Shown piece by piece: positions 5,563 to 8,564 of a DNA stretch of 8,564 nucleotides (the stretch's first letter is position 1; each line of letters begins with the position of its first letter). Origin of the DNA: Fidelibacterota bacterium UBA6817 (lineage in GTDB: Bacteria > Fidelibacterota > Fidelibacteria > Fidelibacterales > Fidelibacteraceae); contig DKER01000245.1 in assembly GCA_002452555.1 (NCBI GenBank), forward strand, positions 1 through 8,564, written 5' to 3'. The notes under the pieces were generated by a model, which saw only the letters and a program-made list of their open reading frames with translations, had not been told where the DNA came from and did not search any database. The translations under genes were made by a program, and so were the position numbers.

Positions 5563-6489
5563 TTATTTAATAGCCGGATTACGGAATTTTGTTTCTCTGA
5601 CCTTCTTATCGGCTGAAGCTGCTTTCCCCAGATTCATATTTGTCTCTTGAACGGAAACGATATAATAACCCTTATAGGAAGCGTTGTATCCCTGCACATT
5701 AAAATAGAGTTTTTCAGAGCGCGCAGCTGACCAATACAGAACCGATTCGAGAGGATAACCAAAATCATCTACGGCAACATCCCGTTCATTATCATCATCA
5801 TAGGTAATATATGTCGTGCCGTCAGGTCCATACAAGGACACATACGTATCCATATAGCTTCCTACTATGATGAGATATTGTTTCCCTTCAACAGCATCAA
5901 ACGAGAACCAGTCTATATCATCTGCTGTCAAAGTATGTTGCTGAAAATTTGCTCCAACTGTAAGATGGGTACTAGTCTGGTAGCTGTTGTCTGCTTCATA
6001 CTGGTCACCGGCAATCGGACTGAGCCAGCTGGCGGGAGGAAGCTCGCCTTCAAATTTTTTAAAATACATTGTTTCTTCATAGCGGTAAGAGTCTCCGTCC
6101 CACACATCTTCTTCTATCCATTCCGTTACCAGCATGCCATTTTTGACTTCAAATGGAACTTCTTCACCTTCCACAATCAGTTTGCCATTTTTATATTCAT
6201 AGCTCTCTTCATCGTAATAATAATCATCGTTACTGTAAACGTTATCATACGTGATCATTTTCTTGTCGGTAAATTCAATGATCACGGCATAGAAATAATT
6301 ATCCCATACCGGATTATACGTTTGATCATATGACTCTTCCAGTTCTCCGTTAACATACTCCACTTCGGTCATACGGTATAAATACCATTTCCCGATGAGC
6401 GGGTTGTCGTCTTTATCATCCGAGCCGAATGGACAGCCGGAAAAGAACAGAGCCATGGATAATAAAAGGACAGCATACATTTTTTTCAT
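5563..6489 (-). CDS. Lipoprotein with lipocalin-like and PPC-like domains
   Basis: A 308-residue protein. It begins with a lipoprotein signal: MKKM, a hydrophobic stretch, then FFSGC with the lipidated Cys at residue 19, followed by an acidic spacer (SDDKDD). Residues about 29-147 look like a bacterial lipocalin-like beta-barrel domain: PLIGKWYLYRM, VIIEFTDKKMITYDN, NGKLIVEGEEVPFEVKNGML, ETMYFKKFE. Residues about 165-282 resemble a bacterial pre-peptidase C-terminal (PPC) beta-sandwich: DIDWFSFDAVEGKQYLIIVG, DTYVSLYGPDGTTYITYDDD, SEKLYFNVQGYNASYKGYYIVSV. No catalytic domain is visible. PPC domains usually accompany secreted enzymes, so this is more likely a binding or structural surface lipoprotein. 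Residues 81-100 are very rich in Tyr, Asp and Glu; the last 20 or so are basic. Start ATG 6489 has GGAG 8 bases upstream. Single gene, terminated at 5512-5538, divergent from nrfHA. The precise function is unknown. Confidence 0.8.
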   Translation of the reverse strand: MKKMYAVLLLSMALFFSGCPFGSDDKDDNPLIGKWYLYRMTEVEYVNGELEESYDQTYNPVWDNYFYAVIIEFTDKKMITYDNVYSNDDYYYDEESYEYKNGKLIVEGEEVPFEVKNGMLVTEWIEEDVWDGDSYRYEETMYFKKFEGELPPASWLSPIAGDQYEADNSYQTSTHLTVGANFQQHTLTADDIDWFSFDAVEGKQYLIIVGSYMDTYVSLYGPDGTTYITYDDDNERDVAVDDFGYPLESVLYWSAARSEKLYFNVQGYNASYKGYYIVSVQETNMNLGKAASADKKVRETKFRNPAIK

Positions 6490-6525
6490 TTCGCAATCTC
6501 CGATTTTGTTTTTTAGAATATCGTT

Positions 6526-6554
6526 ATATTACAGCATGACTCTCTTCTGTAAAA
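6526..6554 (-). promoter_or_regulatory. Candidate promoter of the lipoprotein gene
   Basis: On the minus strand TTTACA (6554-6549, five of six -35 bases) is 17 bases from TAATAT (6531-6526, four of six -10 bases). The predicted transcript starts near 6519, about 30 bases before the ATG at 6489. This leaves room for the GGAG ribosome binding site. An overlapping TATAAC lies at 6528-6523 but at a longer spacing. Confidence 0.4.
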
Positions 6555-6556
6555 GA

Positions 6557-6585
6557 TTTATTTATATCATGTTTATTGTTATAAT
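6557..6585 (+). promoter_or_regulatory. Candidate plus-strand promoter before nrfHA
   Basis: A perfect TATAAT at 6580-6585 has a weak -35 match, TTTATT (6557-6562, three of six), 17 bases upstream. Transcription would start near 6592, within the palindrome at 6589-6610, so a protein bound there would repress it. The region is AT-rich, so a chance TATAAT is possible. A second, weaker start further down (AATAAA/TAAACT near 6629-6636) would place the palindrome in an activating position. Confidence 0.35.
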
Positions 6586-6588
6586 GAC

Positions 6589-6610
6589 AGTCGTGACCGG
6601 TATCACGACT
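6589..6610. promoter_or_regulatory. Crp/Fnr-family-like operator upstream of nrfHA
   Basis: Perfect 8-base inverted repeats AGTCGTGA (6589-6596) and TCACGACT (6603-6610) flank the six bases CCGGTA. The core GTGA-N6-TCAC has exactly the half-sites and spacing of Crp-type sites (TGTGA-N6-TCACA) and of the nitrosative-stress regulator HcpR in some anaerobes (TTGTGA-N6-TCACAA). No T run follows, so it is not a terminator. Its centre (6599.5) is about 61 bases before the NrfH start codon at 6661. It could activate a start near 6641 (about -41.5) or repress one near 6592. Which regulator binds is inference. Confidence 0.55.
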
Positions 6611-6660
6611 TCCTGATTTCAGCGGCCCAATAAACTGTTTCCCTTACCGCTCCAAATCTT

Positions 6661-7290
6661 TTGATTATATTATTGAAACAATTAATTAACAGTTTGATGG
6701 AGTTGTTCACGCCGCCGCGCCGGTGGTTTATACCGGTTGTGATCCTTTTGGGGACAATGGCAGGCAGCGGTGCTTATACCTTTTATGTGTCACGGGCCTG
6801 GACGTATATTTCAGATAAACTGGAAACCTGCATTAACTGTCATATCATGGCTCCGCAGTACACAACATGGCGCCATTCCTCCCACAGGGAGCGTACGGTC
6901 TGTAATGATTGCCATGTACCTCAGAATAATATTTTCAAATCGTATTATTTTAAAGCCATGGACGGAATGCGTCATTCAGCAATATTTACAACCCGGGGAT
7001 ATGATCAGAGTATTCGGATGCTGGAGCCCGGGAACCGGGTTGTTCAGGAAAATTGCATACGATGTCATGAACATCTGAATGAACGGGTTAAAACCGGTGT
7101 GACGTATGATGATGCAAAGTCAGGGATGGGAAAACGGTGCTGGGATTGCCACAGGGACGTCCCGCACGGAAAGGTCAGAAGTCTTTCGGTTACCCCCTTT
7201 ACCCAGGTCCCAGTTCCAGAATCCCCTGCGCCGGATTGGTTAAAAAATATGATAAAAAATAAAGCAGGAAATAACGATGAAAATCAGTGA
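6661..7290 (+). CDS. nrfH: NrfH, tetraheme quinol dehydrogenase subunit of nitrite reductase
   Basis: A 209-residue membrane-anchored c-type cytochrome of the NapC/NirT/NrfH family. It oxidises menaquinol and passes electrons to NrfA on the periplasmic face. The basic N-terminus with PPRRW (18-22) is followed by one membrane helix (about 22-43). Four heme motifs follow: CINCH (57-61), CNDCH (81-85), CIRCH (132-136) and CWDCH (160-164). Met63 in CxxCHxM matches the unusual Met ligand of heme 1 in NrfH. HSSHRE and YYFKAMDG are further family signatures. Start: TTG at 6661 gives an N-terminus (LLKQLINSL before PPRRW) like other NrfH proteins, but there is no good ribosome binding site. TTG 6673 and ATG 6697 (MELFTPPRRW) are alternatives. 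The gene is followed by nrfA with a 14-base overlap, the standard nrfHA order outside enterobacteria. Confidence 0.93.
   Translation: MIILLKQLINSLMELFTPPRRWFIPVVILLGTMAGSGAYTFYVSRAWTYISDKLETCINCHIMAPQYTTWRHSSHRERTVCNDCHVPQNNIFKSYYFKAMDGMRHSAIFTTRGYDQSIRMLEPGNRVVQENCIRCHEHLNERVKTGVTYDDAKSGMGKRCWDCHRDVPHGKVRSLSVTPFTQVPVPESPAPDWLKNMIKNKAGNNDENQ
7266..7279 (+). promoter_or_regulatory. Ribosome binding site and ATG of nrfA inside nrfH
   Basis: AGGAA at 7266-7270 lies 6 bases before ATG 7277-7279. Both are inside the last codons of nrfH, whose stop is TGA 7288-7290. The 14-base overlap in a different frame indicates coupled translation, which would help keep the two complex subunits in proportion. 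Confidence 0.75.
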
Positions 7291-8564
7291 GCTTGTTGAC
7301 AAACACAGGTGGATCGGGTGGCTTCTGTTTTTGGGGACAGCCCTTGTTGTCTTTCTTTTGGGTGTTTTTGCTTCAACAATCATTCAGCGGCGTACTGAAG
7401 CAACGATCATGAATGTTCCTCTTTATGCGCTGGATGAGTCCGAACCGCGCAATGAAATCTGGGGGATGGCTTATCCCCGGGAATATGCAAGTTATAAAGA
7501 AATGGCAGATACGTCTTTTTCATCAAAATATAACGGAAACGCATTCCGGGATGCCCTCGCTGAAGATCCCAGACTTGTGATTCTTTTCGGCGGTTATGCC
7601 TTTGCCCGGGATTACAATCAGCCCCGGGGACACATATATGCCGTTCGGGATGTGCATCATACTCTTCGGACCGGCACTCCGGACGAACACACCCCCGATA
7701 TGCAAAGTTCAAGCTGCTGGACGTGCAAAAGTCCCGATGTTCCCCGTGTTATCAGTGAAATCGGTGCTGCAGATTTTTATAAAACGCCCTGGTCCCAAAT
7801 GCTTTCGGAAATCGTCAATCCAATCGGCTGTGCAAATTGTCACAATCCCGAAAACCAACACCTGCGCATTGTTCAAACACCCTTAATTGAAGCATATCAA
7901 CGGCAAAACAGGGACATTACTCAATCCCCGATCAATTCCCTGCGAACAATGGTCTGTGCCCAATGCCATGTTGAATACTACTTTAAAGGACCGGGAAAAT
8001 ATGTAACCTTCCCATGGGATAAAGGGTTAAGTGCGGAAGCAATGGAAAGCTATTATGATGACTATAATTTTTACGACTGGATTCATCCCTTGAGCAAAAC
8101 GCCTGTTATCAAAGCACAGCACCCGGACTTTGAACTTTTTGTGACAGGCATCCATTATGAAAGGGGTGTTTCCTGTGCGGATTGCCATATGCCCTATGTG
8201 ACGGAAGGAAGTCAGAAACTGACCGATCATAAAATCCAGAGTCCTCTGAACAATGTTGAAAATTCTTGCATGGTGTGTCATCGTGAAAACAGTGATGTTC
8301 TGATTAAAAATGTATATGACAGGCAGGATAAAGTTCATGAACAAAAAATTCAGTTGGAAGAGATGCTGGTCAAGGCCCATATAGAAGCAGCGTTTGCTAT
8401 TAAAAGGGGTGTTCCTGAAAAAGAAATGAAACCGATTCAATCGTTTATCCGTCAGGCACAATGGCGCTGGGATTTTGTGGCTGCCAGTCATGGCGCATCG
8501 TTCCATGCTCCTTTGGAATCTATGAGAATTCTCTCAGACGGGAAGGAAAAAGCCGCTGAAGCCC
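7277..8564 (+). CDS. nrfA: NrfA, pentaheme cytochrome c nitrite reductase (cut by right window edge)
   Basis: The frame is open for 429 codons to the window end; the family is usually near 500, so roughly 70 C-terminal residues are missing. It reduces nitrite to ammonium with six electrons in the periplasm. Residues 1-10 are polar, 12-35 hydrophobic (signal peptide or anchor). Heme motifs: CWTCK (147-151, the catalytic heme with Lys as ligand), CANCH (185-189), CAQCH (227-231), CADCH (300-304) and CMVCH (331-335). Active-site residues are all visible: Arg131 in LRTG (20 before the ligand Lys151, as in known NrfA), Tyr234 in HVEYYF and His282 in KAQHPD. The calcium-site pattern is present too: Glu233-Tyr234 and Lys279-x-Gln281. 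RGHIYAVRD and GPGKYVTFPWDKG are family signatures. It should be functional and pairs with NrfH just upstream. It could also act on hydroxylamine, nitric oxide or sulfite. Confidence 0.95.
   Translation, partial: MKISELVDKHRWIGWLLFLGTALVVFLLGVFASTIIQRRTEATIMNVPLYALDESEPRNEIWGMAYPREYASYKEMADTSFSSKYNGNAFRDALAEDPRLVILFGGYAFARDYNQPRGHIYAVRDVHHTLRTGTPDEHTPDMQSSSCWTCKSPDVPRVISEIGAADFYKTPWSQMLSEIVNPIGCANCHNPENQHLRIVQTPLIEAYQRQNRDITQSPINSLRTMVCAQCHVEYYFKGPGKYVTFPWDKGLSAEAMESYYDDYNFYDWIHPLSKTPVIKAQHPDFELFVTGIHYERGVSCADCHMPYVTEGSQKLTDHKIQSPLNNVENSCMVCHRENSDVLIKNVYDRQDKVHEQKIQLEEMLVKAHIEAAFAIKRGVPEKEMKPIQSFIRQAQWRWDFVAASHGASFHAPLESMRILSDGKEKAAEA

Noticed and set aside
5878..6333. Plus-strand open frame (151 codons) opposite the lipoprotein gene
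   Set aside because: Its Phe/Ile/Val-rich translation is what the Asp/Glu/Tyr-rich lipoprotein gives on the opposite strand. No start signals are seen.
6589..6610. The 8-base inverted repeat as an intrinsic terminator
   Set aside because: No T run follows on either strand. Its position between divergent genes and its GTGA-N6-TCAC core fit an operator better.
8027..8506. Minus-strand open frame (159 codons) opposite nrfA
   Set aside because: The plus-strand frame here contains NrfA heme motifs CADCH and CMVCH and active-site residues; the opposite frame is a by-product.

Overview
The window is an ordinary bacterial chromosomal stretch with four units. The gene set suggests an anaerobic or facultative Gram-negative of the FCB lineage, such as Calditrichota, Ignavibacteria or Marinimicrobia: a sucrose-phosphate synthase/phosphatase fusion, a bacterial-type sucrose synthase, an S46 dipeptidyl-peptidase, a lipoprotein with a PPC domain, and an NrfHA ammonia-forming nitrite reductase. 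The lineage is inferred from gene content only; no rRNA or other marker is present.

Bases 1-3300 (+ strand) hold a sucrose-metabolism operon. The left edge cuts into a two-domain sucrose-phosphate synthase: the last residues of its glycosyltransferase domain run in frame into a HAD-type sucrose-phosphate phosphatase domain whose four catalytic motifs are intact. Immediately downstream lies a full-length (about 805 codons) sucrose synthase in three pieces. It changes frame near base 1528 (one extra base in an A run) and near base 2476 (net loss of one base modulo 3, with a short conserved segment apparently missing). Everything else in that gene looks conserved. It is therefore either a very young pseudogene or contains sequence errors. 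The pathway logic is synthesis of sucrose (SPS + SPP) beside reversible cleavage to fructose and NDP-glucose (SUS).

Bases 3290-5419 (- strand) encode an exported S46 serine peptidase of the DPP7/DPP11 family, tail-to-tail with the sucrose synthase gene and overlapping it by 11 bases. Its specificity-determining position is Gly, which points to DPP7-like rather than Asp/Glu-specific DPP11 activity. Bases 5420-5562 carry its ribosome binding site, a possible promoter, a concentric inverted-repeat arrangement, and a strong minus-strand terminator belonging to the next gene.

Bases 5563-6489 (- strand) encode a lipoprotein with a lipocalin-like N-terminal half and a PPC-like C-terminal domain. 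The 171-base gap 6490-6660 separates it from the divergent nrfHA operon. This gap holds candidate promoters in both directions and a perfect GTGA-N6-TCAC palindrome typical of Crp/Fnr-family (Crp- or HcpR-like) operators.

Bases 6661-8564 (+ strand) encode NrfH (membrane-anchored tetraheme quinol dehydrogenase) and NrfA (pentaheme nitrite reductase, cut by the right edge, with the Lys-ligated CWTCK active-site heme). They overlap by 14 bases. Together they move electrons from menaquinol to periplasmic nitrite, making ammonium.

I see no mobile element, CRISPR array, tRNA or rRNA, and no clearly new biological system. The most useful second looks are the double frameshift in sucrose synthase and the Crp/Fnr-like operator before nrfHA.
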